A stretch of 64,000 nt of DNA from Clostridium sp. CMCC3677 (GTDB taxonomy: Bacteria > Bacillota > Clostridia > Clostridiales > Clostridiaceae), in the NCBI RefSeq assembly GCF_023845585.1, contig NZ_JAMQHS010000003.1, forward strand, positions 124,001 through 188,000. The letters are read 5' to 3'. Of this stretch, positions 46,086 to 55,902 are shown piece after piece. Positions within the stretch are counted from its first letter, which is position 1. Every line of letters begins with the position of its first letter. The notes under the pieces are model-generated. The model searched no databases. It saw only the letters and a program-made list of their open reading frames with translations, and was not told where the DNA came from. The position numbers and the translations under genes were made by a program.

Positions 46086-46106
46086 AAAAGTGGCTGTACC
46101 ACTTTT
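46086..46106 (+). terminator. Terminator of the cotS-like gene
   Basis: AAAAGTGG-CTGTA-CCACTTTT directly after the stop codon: an 8-bp stem with a T-run. Confidence 0.8.
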
Positions 46107-46199
46107 ACTTCGTGGTTAGTATTTTTACTATTCAATATTCCTAAGACCATTGATATTATTAAACTTAAGCAAATAAAAATTTTATAATTTTTTGTACAA

Positions 46200-46238
46200 T
46201 AAAAAACACGCAATGGAATTTACCATTACGTGCTTTTT
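46200..46238. terminator. Second hairpin, bidirectional
   Basis: CACGCAATGG ... CCATTACGTG with A and T runs on either side, an imperfect 10-bp stem usable on both strands. It stands in the 46086-46433 gap, which otherwise holds only the ppdK relic. Confidence 0.6.
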
Positions 46239-46273
46239 ATATTTTATTTCAACATATAATTTATCTTTTACTA

Positions 46274-46315
46274 TTATCTACTATTTTTAACCTGAGCTTG
46301 TACTACTGCTATCAT
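46274..46315 (-). pseudogene. Relic of a ppdK 3' end
   Basis: On the minus strand the codons give IAVVQAQVKNSR-stop, against LAAAQAQVKNKRQM-stop at the end of the intact ppdK at 49783. About 80% of bases match over some 40 bp, including the alignment of the final codons. Further upstream (to about 46385) a weak, broken match (KSG, EKG-like) may continue. Same orientation as the intact gene. It flanks the ABC transporter cassette together with ppdK. Confidence 0.55.
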
Positions 46316-46433
46316 ATACAATGAATTTCTGTATTTAATATATCTGAATTACCTTTTCCTAAATCATCAATACCACTTTTCAGAAGGTTTTTTATTTATC
46401 TCTTTGATTTACTCATAATCAAAATATCTTGAA

Positions 46434-47387
46434 CTATTTATATAGTAATTCTTTAACATCAACTTTAGTTTCTTGAAGTCCATTTTGTATTAAAAATTCT
46501 TGTGTTTCTTCTAATGATTTCATATCAGCATCTGTTATTTCTAAAGAAAAATCATACCATGCATACATTTCTTTTGTTTCTTCAACTGTTAAACCAACCT
46601 CATTTGCAACCTTTTCCATTGCTTCTTCATAATTTGATTTTATATAATTTAATGTTTCTTCTTCTACTTTTAAAAATCTTTTAACTATTTCTGGGTTTTT
46701 TTCCGCAAATTCTTTGCTTACTGCTGTTACAATAATTCCATCAACTAATCCTTCACCATTAGCTATAACTCTACTACCTGAATTTATTGCCTTTAGTGCA
46801 GTTGGTCCTGCAATCAAGGCAGCATCTATACTTCCATCTTCTAACGCTGTAGCTGCATCTGCAATTCCCATATTAATAAATTCTACATCATCAATACTAC
46901 ATCCTTCACTTTGTAAAGATGCAATTAATACTTGATGTAATATTGTTCCCTTAGGTCCAGCTACCTTTTTACCTACTAAATCTTTTACTGACGTAATAGC
47001 TTCATTTTTAGCCAAAATCATAAATCCTTTTGGAGATCTACTATATGTGTTTAATATTTCTAGTTCAACGCCATTTGATGCTGCAATTAATGCAGATGTG
47101 CCACCTAGAGCATGTAAAAAGTCCAATTCTCCTGCTGCTAAAGCTTGAGTTTGATCTGGTCCTGATGTTATTTCATGAAAATTAACTGTAATACCATCAT
47201 CAGCAAATTCATTACTAAATAGATTATCATTTTTTTGAAGAATAGATGGTACATTTAGTGGTGCTTTTACATATGTAAGATTTATCTCTTTTAATTCATT
47301 ATTTGTTTTTGTAGTTTTACACCCAATTATACTTGTTGTAACCAATGTTAATGTTAATACTGTAGTTAATATCTTTTTTAAATTCAT
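46434..47387 (-). CDS. SsuA/NMT1-type ABC substrate-binding lipoprotein
   Basis: 317 residues. Lipoprotein signal (LVTTSIIGCKTT, lipobox Cys). Then an NMT1/SsuA-like fold: FHEITSGPDQTQALAAGELD, LVGKKVAGPKGTILHQVL, ALEDGSIDAALIAGP. Such proteins deliver sulfonates, nitrate, or thiamine precursors to an SsuBC-type transporter. The substrate cannot be told from sequence. It ends the four-gene cassette, downstream of the ATPase and permease. Confidence 0.88.
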   Translation of the reverse strand: MNLKKILTTVLTLTLVTTSIIGCKTTKTNNELKEINLTYVKAPLNVPSILQKNDNLFSNEFADDGITVNFHEITSGPDQTQALAAGELDFLHALGGTSALIAASNGVELEILNTYSRSPKGFMILAKNEAITSVKDLVGKKVAGPKGTILHQVLIASLQSEGCSIDDVEFINMGIADAATALEDGSIDAALIAGPTALKAINSGSRVIANGEGLVDGIIVTAVSKEFAEKNPEIVKRFLKVEEETLNYIKSNYEEAMEKVANEVGLTVEETKEMYAWYDFSLEITDADMKSLEETQEFLIQNGLQETKVDVKELLYK

Positions 47388-47409
47388 TTTTTATCTCCTG
47401 TTCTTTCTA

Positions 47410-48123
47410 TTATTTATATCTTAATATTTTTAAAATTTCTTTTTTCAATTTAATATTTTCTAAAGCATCATTATTTTGTTGCTTTACATTAAATTGTTTA
47501 AGATTCATGTCACTTGTAAACACAATAATATTTGTACCTATAGTTAAAGCTTCATCTATGTCGTGAGTTACAAAAATAACTCCCTTATTAGTAGCCTTAT
47601 GAATTGCTATTACCTCATTTTGCATATCCATTCGTGTAAAATAATCTAATGCCGAAAAAGGTTCATCCATTAATAAAAAATCTGGTTCAAATGAAAGTGC
47701 TCGTGCAATACTTACCCTTTGTGCCATTCCCCCTGATAATTCATTAGGGTATGAATTTCTAAACTTCTCTAACCGCATCATGGAAAGATATAACTCTATA
47801 TCTTTCTTGGAAGATTTTCTATGAAAATTTATATTTTCACTAACATTTAACCATGGCATAAGTCGACTTTCTTGAAATACCAATCCAACCTTAGGTTTTA
47901 TTTTTTTATCTCCTTTAATAAATTCAATATTTCCATTACTTAATTCCTCTAACCCTGCAATAATTCTTAATAATGTAGTTTTTCCACAACCACTTGCACC
48001 AAGTATTACAGTAATATCTTCTGAATATATATCTAATGAAATATCTTCTAATACTACATGTTCCTGTCCATTTATTTCATATATCTTATTAACATTTTTT
48101 AATTTATATTTTGAGCTATTCAT
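47410..48123 (-). CDS. SsuB-type ABC transporter ATPase
   Basis: 237 residues: Walker A GASGCGKTTLL, Q-loop QESRLMPW, signature LSGGMAQRVSIARAL and Walker B FLLMDEPFSALD. Typical of the nitrate/sulfonate/taurine import subfamily. It overlaps the permease gene by 8 bp. Membrane-associated, energising import. Confidence 0.92.
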   Translation of the reverse strand: MNSSKYKLKNVNKIYEINGQEHVVLEDISLDIYSEDITVILGASGCGKTTLLRIIAGLEELSNGNIEFIKGDKKIKPKVGLVFQESRLMPWLNVSENINFHRKSSKKDIELYLSMMRLEKFRNSYPNELSGGMAQRVSIARALSFEPDFLLMDEPFSALDYFTRMDMQNEVIAIHKATNKGVIFVTHDIDEALTIGTNIIVFTSDMNLKQFNVKQQNNDALENIKLKKEILKILRYK

Positions 48124-48880
48124 ATGCTTCCACCGTCTTCCCTTTGCTTACTTTTTTAACAAGCTTAGCAAATAAAAAGTCACAAATTACACCTAATACT
48201 CCAATTACTATAATCCCTACTATTACAATATCAGTTCTAGACATTTCTTTACCATCTGAAATAAGATAACCAAGACCTGATGATGCTGCAATTAATTCTG
48301 CACCAATAATAGCCCTAAAGCTATAACCTAATGATAACTTTAATCCAACCACTATATCTAATAATGCATTAGGAATGATTATTCTTGTTATTATTTGTAA
48401 TCTATTTATTTCAAATGCTTTTCCAACTTCTATTAATTTAGGATCACAATTACGAATTCCCTTTAATGTGCTTGTGAATATTGGGAAAAATGCTGCTAAA
48501 ACAATAATTATTATTTTAGTGCTTTCTCCTATTCCAAACCATAAAATTAGCATTGGTATCATTGCTAAAGGTGGAACATTTCTTAAAAAGTTTAATATTA
48601 CCTTCCAATACTCATATATATTGTTATTCATTCCAAATGCTATTCCCAATGGAATTCCAATTACTGCACTAATTCCAAATCCAATAAATACACGTCTCAT
48701 GCTAGTATAAATATGTATAAAAATACTTCCATTCTGAATCATATTTATGAATGTATTAAATACTTTTTGGGGTGTTGGTAATATATAACTACTCCAAATT
48801 CCTATATCACAAACAATCTGCCAGGCAGCTAATAAGATTATAAAAATTAAATATCCTTTTATATGTTTCCATATCTTCAT
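48116..48880 (-). CDS. SsuC-type ABC transporter permease
   Basis: 254 residues with six predicted transmembrane helices and the EAA-type loop (KGIRNCDPKLIEVGKAFEIN). N-terminus IWSSYILPTPQKVFNTF is the usual start of this family. Import channel partner for the ATPase and lipoprotein. The hydrogenase-like gene ends directly upstream of its start codon. Confidence 0.92.
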   Translation of the reverse strand: MKIWKHIKGYLIFIILLAAWQIVCDIGIWSSYILPTPQKVFNTFINMIQNGSIFIHIYTSMRRVFIGFGISAVIGIPLGIAFGMNNNIYEYWKVILNFLRNVPPLAMIPMLILWFGIGESTKIIIIVLAAFFPIFTSTLKGIRNCDPKLIEVGKAFEINRLQIITRIIIPNALLDIVVGLKLSLGYSFRAIIGAELIAASSGLGYLISDGKEMSRTDIVIVGIIVIGVLGVICDFLFAKLVKKVSKGKTVEAYE

Positions 48881-49498
48881 TTATAGACCATCTCCATTAT
48901 TACATCCATCTTTACAATATAACATTTCTATAATATCATATTTCTTTTGATTTTTTTTAATAGCTGAAATTATCATATCTTCATTTGATAATTTCAATAC
49001 GTTTTCAAATGTATTATCAAAAAATCCTAATGGTATTGGTGATGCTTTAATTTTGCCTAAAGATTTCATTCCTTCGCTTTCAATAAACTCTTTCCATGTT
49101 AATACTATAATTTCTTTTTTATCTTCTAACTTTTTTGCAGTAAAATCTCTTAGTTGAGTACATGGACATGTAATAATTAAAGAATCGTTTTCTTTAGATA
49201 TATATTTATCATATAAAACTCTTGATGTTCTAATTAAAATTGGTTCAATATCTGGAACATCATATCCATCTGTTAATTCATATTCTTTTAATACTTTAAT
49301 AGTTTGTGGACATCTACAATCTAAAATAGTATTTTTATTTTTCTCTGCATATGATTTATATTGTTTTTTCACATAATCTAACTGTGATTCACAGCTTACT
49401 AATACATAACCCTTTTTAATCAACGCTTCTTCTATTGTATTTATATCTTTTCCATACATCTTCTCCGCTACGGGATTAATCCATAAAAATTTGCTCAT
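48881..49498 (-). CDS. Small [FeFe]-hydrogenase-like (H-cluster motif) protein
   Basis: 205 residues. Three Cys motifs lie in the order of the H-cluster motifs of [FeFe] hydrogenases: ILDCRCPQT (near TSCCP in hydrogenases), ITCPCTQLRDFTAKKLE (near MPCTAKKxE), and YCKDGCNNGDG (near ACPGGCxNGGG, C-x3-C). It lacks the F-cluster ferredoxin domains and is half the length of a hydrogenase catalytic domain, so a regulatory, sensor or Fe-S role is more likely than hydrogen turnover (inference). It is the first gene of the transporter cassette. AGGGGAA precedes the ATG. Confidence 0.65.
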   Translation of the reverse strand: MSKFLWINPVAEKMYGKDINTIEEALIKKGYVLVSCESQLDYVKKQYKSYAEKNKNTILDCRCPQTIKVLKEYELTDGYDVPDIEPILIRTSRVLYDKYISKENDSLIITCPCTQLRDFTAKKLEDKKEIIVLTWKEFIESEGMKSLGKIKASPIPLGFFDNTFENVLKLSNEDMIISAIKKNQKKYDIIEMLYCKDGCNNGDGL

Positions 49499-49649
49499 TT
49501 TTTCCCCTTATTGATTTTGATTATCATTTTCTTTATAATTATACTGTCTCCCATTATAGCATGTCAACTTTTTTATTAAATTTAACTTTTAATAAGTTTC
49601 TTACTTTTAGCATTTTACTCCAAGTAAAATTTTCATTAATAAATTGTAT

Positions 49650-49729
49650 AAAAATAGAGCATTATACTTAAAATCAATACTGAAATTAAGTTATAATACC
49701 CTATAATTTTATAATGAAATATGCTCTAA
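49650..49729 (-). terminator. Terminator-like nested inverted repeat after ppdK
   Basis: TAGAGCAT (49655-49662) and ATGCTCTA (49721-49728) bound a nested repeat (TTATACTTAA/TTAAGTTATAA). On the minus strand a T-run follows the outer stem. It probably terminates ppdK. Confidence 0.5.
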
Positions 49730-49782
49730 CCCCTCATTATATAAGACTTTTTTTGATAAATTACATTTTTTATTAACTTCTC

Positions 49783-52416
49783 TTACATTTGTCTTTTATT
49801 CTTAACTTGTGCTTGTGCTGCTGCAAGTCTAGCAAGTGGTACTCTAAAAGGTGAACAAGAAACATAATTAAGTCCCAAATCATGACAGAATTCGATTGAT
49901 GATGGATCTCCACCATGTTCTCCACATATACCTAATTTAATATCAGGTCTTGTTTCTCTGCCCTTTTCTACTGCGATTTTAATTAAAGCTCCAACACCAC
50001 TTCTATCTAATTTAGCAAATGGATCTTGTTCATATATCTTCTTATCATAATAATCAGATAAGAACTTAGAAGCATCATCTCTTGAGAAACCGAATGTCAT
50101 TTGAGTTAAATCATTAGTACCAAATGAGAAGAATTCAGCTTCTTTTGCAACTTCATCAGCTGTTAATGCTGCTCTTGGTATTTCTATCATTGTTCCTATT
50201 TTATATTCTAAATCAATATTTTTTTCTTTTAATACTGATTCTGCAGTATTTTTTATTACATCTTTTACGTATTTTAATTCTTTTAAATCACCTATTAAAG
50301 GTATCATTATTTCTGGAATAATATTATATCCTTTATTAGTTTTAACTTCTATAGCAGCTTCTATAATAGCTCTTGTTTGCATCTCTGCTATTTCTGGATA
50401 TGATACCGCAAGACGGCAACCTCTATGGCCCATCATTGGATTAAATTCATGTAAATTATCAACTGTAAGCTTTAACTCTTCAAAAGTTAATCCAATTTCC
50501 TTAGATAATGTCATTATATCTTGCTCTGTACTTGGTAAAAATTCATGTAAAGGTGGATCTAACAATCTTATAGTAACAGGTCTTTCTTCTAAAGCTTCAT
50601 ATATCCCTATAAAATCTCCTCTTTGCATTGGTAATATTTTGTCAAGTGCAACTCTTCTTTGTTCTTCATCTTTAGATGTAATCATTTGTCTTACTGCCAT
50701 TATTCTATCTTCTGCAAAGAACATATGCTCAGTTCTGCAAAGTCCGATTCCTTCTGCACCAAATTCAACCGCTTGTTTGGCATCCTTTGGTGTATCTGCA
50801 TTAGCTCTAACTTTTAATTTTCTTATTTCATCAGCCCAACACATAAATGTTGCAAAATAACCTGATATTTCTGGTATAACAGTTTTTATTTTTTCTCCAT
50901 ATACATTTCCTGAAGTACCATCTATGGAAATAAAATCATTAGATGTATATACTTTATCTCCAACTCTAAGAGTTCTCTTAATTTCATCTACCTTAATAGT
51001 TCCACAGCCTGCTACACAGCAAGTTCCCATTCCTCTAGCAACTACAGCTGCATGAGAAGTCATTCCTCCTCTTACTGTTAATATACCTTTAGCGGCAACC
51101 ATACCTTCTATATCTTCTGGAGATGTTTCAAGCCTTACCAGAATAACATCTTCATCTAAAGCAGCTCTATCTTTAGCTTCTTCAGCTGTAAATGCAATTT
51201 TACCACAAGCTGCTCCTGGAGATGCTGGTAAGCCTTTAGCAATAGGATTGGCCTTTTTTAATGCCTCAGTATAGAATGTAGGATGAAGCAATGTATCTAA
51301 TTGTTTAGGTTCAACTTTTAATACAGCCTCTTCTTTAGTTATCATTCCATCATTAAACAAATCAACAGCTATTTTTAATGCTGCTTGAGCTGTTCTTTTA
51401 CCATTTCTGGTTTGTAAGAAATACAACTTTCCTTCTTCTATAGTTATCTCCATATCTTGCATATCTTTATAATGATTTTCTAATTTACTTACAATATTAA
51501 CAAATTCCTCATAAATCTTAGGATCTTGTTCTTTTAACTTTGATATTGGAAGTGGTGTTCTTATACCTGCTACAACATCTTCACCTTGTGCATTCATTAA
51601 GTATTCACCATAAATAACATTTTCTCCTGTTGCTGGATTTCTTGAAAATACAACACCTGTTCCAGATGTTTCACCCTTATTTCCAAAAACCATTTCTTGT
51701 ACATTTACTGCTGTACCCCATTCACCTGGAATATCATTAAGTCTTCTATAAACAATAGCTCTAGGATTATTCCATGATCTAAATACTGCAGTTACAGCTT
51801 CAATTAGCTGAGTTTTAGGATTTTGTGGGAAATCTTCCCCTTTTTCCTTTTTATATATTGCTTTAAATTCAGATACCAATACTTTTAAATCATTTTCATC
51901 TAAATCTGTATCAAATTCTACCCCTTTTTTATCTTTAATTTCTTCAATTTTATTTTCAAATAATCTGTTTTCTATACCCATAACAACATCTGAAAACATT
52001 TGAACAAATCTTCTGTAAGAATCATACGCAAATCTAGGATTATTAGTTAATTTAGCCATGCTTTCTACTACTTCATCATTTAATCCTAAATTTAAAATAG
52101 TATCCATCATTCCTGGCATTGATGTTCTTGCTCCAGATCTTACTGATACTAATAGTGGATTTTTATTGTTTCCAAATTCTTTTCCACTAACACTTTCAAG
52201 TTTTTGTAAACTATTATAAATTTCATTTATAATTTCATCTGAAATAGCTTTACCATCTTCATAGTACTTGTTACATGCTTCAGTTGTAACTGTGAACCCA
52301 TAAGGTACAGGAATGCCTAAATTAGTCATTTCTGCTAAATTTGCACCTTTACCTCCTAGTAAATTTCTCATTGAAGCATTTCCCTCATTGAAAAGATAAA
52401 CATACTTTTTGGTCAT
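49783..52416 (-). CDS. ppdK: Pyruvate, phosphate dikinase
   Basis: 877 residues, full length. N-terminal ATP-grasp domain (LLGGKGANLAEMTNLGIPVP), central phosphohistidine domain (GGMTSHAAVVARGMGTCCVAG-like; catalytic His after TS), and C-terminal PEP-binding barrel (GICGEHGGDPSSIEFCHDLG). It interconverts pyruvate, ATP and phosphate with PEP, AMP and PPi in central metabolism. It lies next to a CcpN-like regulator, as in Bacillus-type loci. A relic of its 3' end is at 46274. Confidence 0.97.
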   Translation of the reverse strand: MTKKYVYLFNEGNASMRNLLGGKGANLAEMTNLGIPVPYGFTVTTEACNKYYEDGKAISDEIINEIYNSLQKLESVSGKEFGNNKNPLLVSVRSGARTSMPGMMDTILNLGLNDEVVESMAKLTNNPRFAYDSYRRFVQMFSDVVMGIENRLFENKIEEIKDKKGVEFDTDLDENDLKVLVSEFKAIYKKEKGEDFPQNPKTQLIEAVTAVFRSWNNPRAIVYRRLNDIPGEWGTAVNVQEMVFGNKGETSGTGVVFSRNPATGENVIYGEYLMNAQGEDVVAGIRTPLPISKLKEQDPKIYEEFVNIVSKLENHYKDMQDMEITIEEGKLYFLQTRNGKRTAQAALKIAVDLFNDGMITKEEAVLKVEPKQLDTLLHPTFYTEALKKANPIAKGLPASPGAACGKIAFTAEEAKDRAALDEDVILVRLETSPEDIEGMVAAKGILTVRGGMTSHAAVVARGMGTCCVAGCGTIKVDEIKRTLRVGDKVYTSNDFISIDGTSGNVYGEKIKTVIPEISGYFATFMCWADEIRKLKVRANADTPKDAKQAVEFGAEGIGLCRTEHMFFAEDRIMAVRQMITSKDEEQRRVALDKILPMQRGDFIGIYEALEERPVTIRLLDPPLHEFLPSTEQDIMTLSKEIGLTFEELKLTVDNLHEFNPMMGHRGCRLAVSYPEIAEMQTRAIIEAAIEVKTNKGYNIIPEIMIPLIGDLKELKYVKDVIKNTAESVLKEKNIDLEYKIGTMIEIPRAALTADEVAKEAEFFSFGTNDLTQMTFGFSRDDASKFLSDYYDKKIYEQDPFAKLDRSGVGALIKIAVEKGRETRPDIKLGICGEHGGDPSSIEFCHDLGLNYVSCSPFRVPLARLAAAQAQVKNKRQM

Positions 52417-52504
52417 ATCAATACTCCCCCATTCTCAAATTTTTATACCATATATTTACTATCGAGAAAAAATATCTCGTAGTTAGCACTGATTAACCTT
52501 ATTA

Positions 52505-53137
52505 TTATTGTTTTCCTAATTTAACAAACAATTTTGTAACATTAGTCTTGGAAACTTTTCCCATTATCTTAAATTGTTCCTTATCACCTATCTTTTCTAA
52601 CGATTCTACAATGGGGATACTGTCAATTTCATGCTCTATTATTTTTTTAGCTAAATCATATGCATTATCATCTTTATTACCACATATAATATTGGGCATA
52701 CGAGTCATTATTACTCCAATTGGTACCTTGTGGATATCCGTTCCGCCTATAGCAATTTTAAGAAAATCCTTTCTTGAAACAGCTCCAGTTAAAACGCCTT
52801 CATTTTCTACAAATAATGTACCTACATCATTAAGGAATAAAAATACAATTGCATCATATACCATAGTTTCTTCACTAACTGTAATTGGCTTAGACATAAT
52901 TGCATTAGCTTTAATTTCAGTTATATAGTCATGTAACATACCACTAGAAGATTTGCCTGAATATATATATCCTACCTTAGGTCTAGCATCTAAAATGCCT
53001 ATCATTGTAAGTATTGATAAATCTGCTCTAATTGCAGCTCTTGTTAAACCTAACTTTTCTGCTAAAGCCTCACTTGTGATTGGTTGATGCTCTTTTACTA
53101 ACTTAATTATTTCTTCTTGCCTATTTGATAACTTCAA
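52505..53137 (-). CDS. ccpN: CcpN-like regulator (HTH plus CBS domains)
   Basis: 210 residues: N-terminal HTH (LSNRQEEIIKLVKEHQPITS; LGLTRAAIRADLSIL), then paired CBS domains (IMSKPITVSEETMVYDAIVF; VIMTRMPNIICG; EHEIDSIPIVES). CcpN of Bacillus represses gluconeogenic genes and is encoded near the PPDK regulator. Here it is directly upstream of ppdK, so it probably controls it in response to an adenine nucleotide bound by the CBS pair (inference). Confidence 0.88.
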   Translation of the reverse strand: MKLSNRQEEIIKLVKEHQPITSEALAEKLGLTRAAIRADLSILTMIGILDARPKVGYIYSGKSSSGMLHDYITEIKANAIMSKPITVSEETMVYDAIVFLFLNDVGTLFVENEGVLTGAVSRKDFLKIAIGGTDIHKVPIGVIMTRMPNIICGNKDDNAYDLAKKIIEHEIDSIPIVESLEKIGDKEQFKIMGKVSKTNVTKLFVKLGKQ

Positions 53138-53179
53138 AATTCTCCCTCTTTCCCTGAAATAAAAGAATTACTTAAACTT

Positions 53180-53797
53180 TTAATCTTGGTCATCAAAATC
53201 AACTTTATATGTATAAACTGTTTCATTTCCAGTATATACTTTTGATTTATCTTCACCATTATTTGTTTTTACTTTATTCTTTACTTCATCTACTTTAGAT
53301 TTCATTTTATCTGCAATATCAACGGCTTTGTCTTTCACATCATTTGAAACTTTACATACATATTTATTTATAACTTCGACTGAACCATCTTTTTTAGTTA
53401 TTTCTATTGTTATTTTTGTTGCAACTGCTGCAATTATACCTGCTACCAATATTGGTGGAATTAATACTGCAATAACTCCAGCGGCTATTCCTGCATTTAC
53501 AGGAATATCTATTAATTCAGTATCCTCCTTCTTAATCTTTATTCTTGTTATATTCCCTTTATGAATTAAATCTTTAATAAAATTTTTTAATTCTTCTATA
53601 GTCATATTTTGTTTATCTTCTTTATCATCATAAATATTATAGTCTACATTTTCATCATCTTTAATTTCTTCTTCTAAATAAATTAATGCTTCTAAAACAT
53701 CTCCATTACATTCTTCTAACGCATGTTTAGCTATTGCATAGCTAACTCCTGTTCTTTCTATTATCATATCTACTTTTTCTAATGTAATATTAGTCAT
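53180..53797 (-). CDS. DUF4342/UBA-like domain protein
   Basis: 205 residues. N-terminal UBA-like domain (TLEKVDMIIERTGVSYAIAK, HALEECNGDVLEALIYLEEE), then a DUF4342 region with a hydrophobic stretch (GIAAGVIAVLIPPILVAGII) and an acidic/Lys-rich tail. Function unknown. It is between recO and the regulator, as in other clostridia. Confidence 0.75.
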   Translation of the reverse strand: MTNITLEKVDMIIERTGVSYAIAKHALEECNGDVLEALIYLEEEIKDDENVDYNIYDDKEDKQNMTIEELKNFIKDLIHKGNITRIKIKKEDTELIDIPVNAGIAAGVIAVLIPPILVAGIIAAVATKITIEITKKDGSVEVINKYVCKVSNDVKDKAVDIADKMKSKVDEVKNKVKTNNGEDKSKVYTGNETVYTYKVDFDDQD

Positions 53798-53803
53798 TAT
53801 TTA

Positions 53804-54553
53804 TCACTCCTTAATAAATTTTAACATTTCTAAGCTTTTAGGCTTTTTAGAATAATTATTTGATATCAAATAGCTAGATATTTTTTCTAATTCTTCTTTG
53901 ATTTTATCAGTTAAATTAAGTCTATATACCTTATCTATTCTCATCTTTAATAAAAATTTCAAAGCATTATAAGTAGCTTTTGAAATATACAATCCATATT
54001 CTTTAGGACATTCATCACATACCCCACCGTAATTAGATAAACTTATATAATTAGATGAGGGGATTTTCTTTTTACACATACAGCAATTCTCTAATTCTAA
54101 AGAATATCCTGTGTTTTTTAATAATTTCAATTCAAATGCTCTAACTAACAATTCATACTCTAAAGCATTTGTATCTAAAAGATAAAAAGTCGTAACTAAA
54201 TCTATAAAAATCTGTTTATTTTTTTCATCATCAGGTGTACATATATCTATGAGTTCACATAAATAGGATGAGTAAGTAAGCTTATCTAAGTTTTCTAACA
54301 ATCCTTGAAAAGAATTTATAATTTTCCCTTCTTGAATCGTATACAAATTTTTACCTTTATATAACATGTACTCACCATAACATAAAGGCAAAGTAATAGA
54401 AAAAGACTTGTTTTTGCTTTTCTTTGCCCCTTTTGCTATGGCAGTAATCTTACCCAACTCTTCTGTATAAAGCCAAACTAATTTATCATTTTCTTTAAAA
54501 TCCTGTGATTTTATAATAACAGCTTTACTTTCAAAAAGTGCCAGAAAGATCAT
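53804..54553 (-). CDS. recO: DNA repair protein RecO
   Basis: 249 residues: N-terminal OB fold (AVIIKSQDFKENDKLVWLYT), helical core, and a zinc site (CCMCKKKIPSSNYISL; CDECPKEYG). RecO loads RecA via RecFOR. AGGAG directly abuts the ATG at 54553, which leaves no spacing; a CTG 9 nt on would be better placed (ALFESKAV), so the start is uncertain. It lies 24 bp after era, the conserved pair. Confidence 0.93.
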   Translation of the reverse strand: MIFLALFESKAVIIKSQDFKENDKLVWLYTEELGKITAIAKGAKKSKNKSFSITLPLCYGEYMLYKGKNLYTIQEGKIINSFQGLLENLDKLTYSSYLCELIDICTPDDEKNKQIFIDLVTTFYLLDTNALEYELLVRAFELKLLKNTGYSLELENCCMCKKKIPSSNYISLSNYGGVCDECPKEYGLYISKATYNALKFLLKMRIDKVYRLNLTDKIKEELEKISSYLISNNYSKKPKSLEMLKFIKE

Positions 54554-54577
54554 CTCCTAATTTTAGAATAAATATAT

Positions 54578-55465
54578 CTATTTTTTCTTATATCCTAATT
54601 CTTTTAACAGATTTTGATTATCTCTCCACTCTTTTCTTACTTTAACCCATATTTTAACATTAACTTTTGTTCTTAAAAATCTTTCTAACTCATATCTTGA
54701 AGTTTCACCTATTTTTTTAAGCATTTGTCCGTTTTTGCCTATTATTATTCCTTTATGGGAATCTTTTTCACAAATCAAATCAACTTCTATATGATAAGTT
54801 CCATTATCACTTTGCTTCATTTGAATTATATCAACAGCAATACCATGTGGTACTTCATCACGTAAACATCTTAAAGCTTTTTCTCTTACGATTTCAGAAA
54901 CAACAAATCTTTCTGGAACATCTGTTATCATATCTTCTGGATAATATTTAGGTCCTTCTGGCAACTCATTTTTCATTAAGTCAACTAATGTATCTACATT
55001 TTTTCCTTTTATTGCAGCTATAGGAACTATTTCTTTAAAGTTGAATTCGCTTGAATACATTTCTAAACTTTTAGCTACTCTTTCTGGTGTACTTTCATCT
55101 ATCTTATTTAAAACAAGGTATACAGGACATTTTTTATCTTTTAAAGATTCTAAGATAAACTTATCTCCTTTTCCGATTTCTTCGTCTGGATTAGTTAAAA
55201 ATAAAACTAAATCAACATCATTAGTCGAATCCTTCGCAGAATTGACCATATATTCTCCAAGCTTATGTTTTGGCTTATGAATTCCTGGTGTATCAACAAA
55301 GACAATTTGATAGTCCTCACCTGTTAATATTGTTTGAATATTATTTCTAGTGGTTTGAGGCTTATTAGAAACTATTGATAGTTTCTCCCCCATTATATAA
55401 TTTAATAAAGTTGATTTTCCCACATTAGGTCTACCAACTATTGTAACGAATCCTGATTTAAACAT
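54578..55465 (-). CDS. era: GTPase Era
   Basis: 295 residues. GTPase motifs GRPNVGKST (G1), DTPGIHKPK (G3) and LNKID (G4); C-terminal KH domain ([17 protein letters not shown]). Era binds the 3' end of 16S rRNA and assists 30S assembly. GGAGG lies before the ATG. The 437 bp upstream contain only the era promoter region and the dgk-PAP2 terminator. Confidence 0.97.
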   Translation of the reverse strand: MFKSGFVTIVGRPNVGKSTLLNYIMGEKLSIVSNKPQTTRNNIQTILTGEDYQIVFVDTPGIHKPKHKLGEYMVNSAKDSTNDVDLVLFLTNPDEEIGKGDKFILESLKDKKCPVYLVLNKIDESTPERVAKSLEMYSSEFNFKEIVPIAAIKGKNVDTLVDLMKNELPEGPKYYPEDMITDVPERFVVSEIVREKALRCLRDEVPHGIAVDIIQMKQSDNGTYHIEVDLICEKDSHKGIIIGKNGQMLKKIGETSRYELERFLRTKVNVKIWVKVRKEWRDNQNLLKELGYKKK

Positions 55466-55750
55466 TTTTCCTCCTTCTATAACTTAACCATACTCAAATA
55501 CTGTAATTAAGTTATACGTTAATTATAAATTAAAATTCATCTTTAGATAAAGTTTATTTCCCTAACTAGAAAATAACTATATCTTCTCTAATCATAATAT
55601 AGTTTACAAATAGTATACTCTATTTATTCTATTATGTATATTATAAATAATAATTAACAACGTTTATGAAATAAGAATATATACAAAGAATTATTAATTA
55701 ATATTTCTATGATAATAATTAAAACTTTTTGATTATGCCTAAATTACAAA

Positions 55751-55785
55751 TGCTCGTAAAATTTTCTAATGATATTTTACGAGCA
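55751..55785. terminator. Terminator in the era-upstream gap
   Basis: TGCTCGTAAAAT ... ATTTTACGAGCA, perfect 12-bp stem with T-runs both sides. It ends the ybeY-dgk transcript. The rest of the 55466-55902 gap is AT-rich with nothing else I can identify. Confidence 0.8.
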
Positions 55786-55902
55786 CTTATTATTTATTTG
55801 AAAGAAATTTATCTTTAAAAGAATAAACTAACTACATAGTTTATCAATTGCTAACACTAATTTTAAAAGATTTCATACTTTTCTAAGTATTAATTTTACT
55901 GT

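Noticed and set aside
46019-46213. Minus-strand 64-codon ORF
   Set aside because: It overlaps the 3' end of the cotS-like gene and its terminator, with no ribosome binding site; treated as a shadow.
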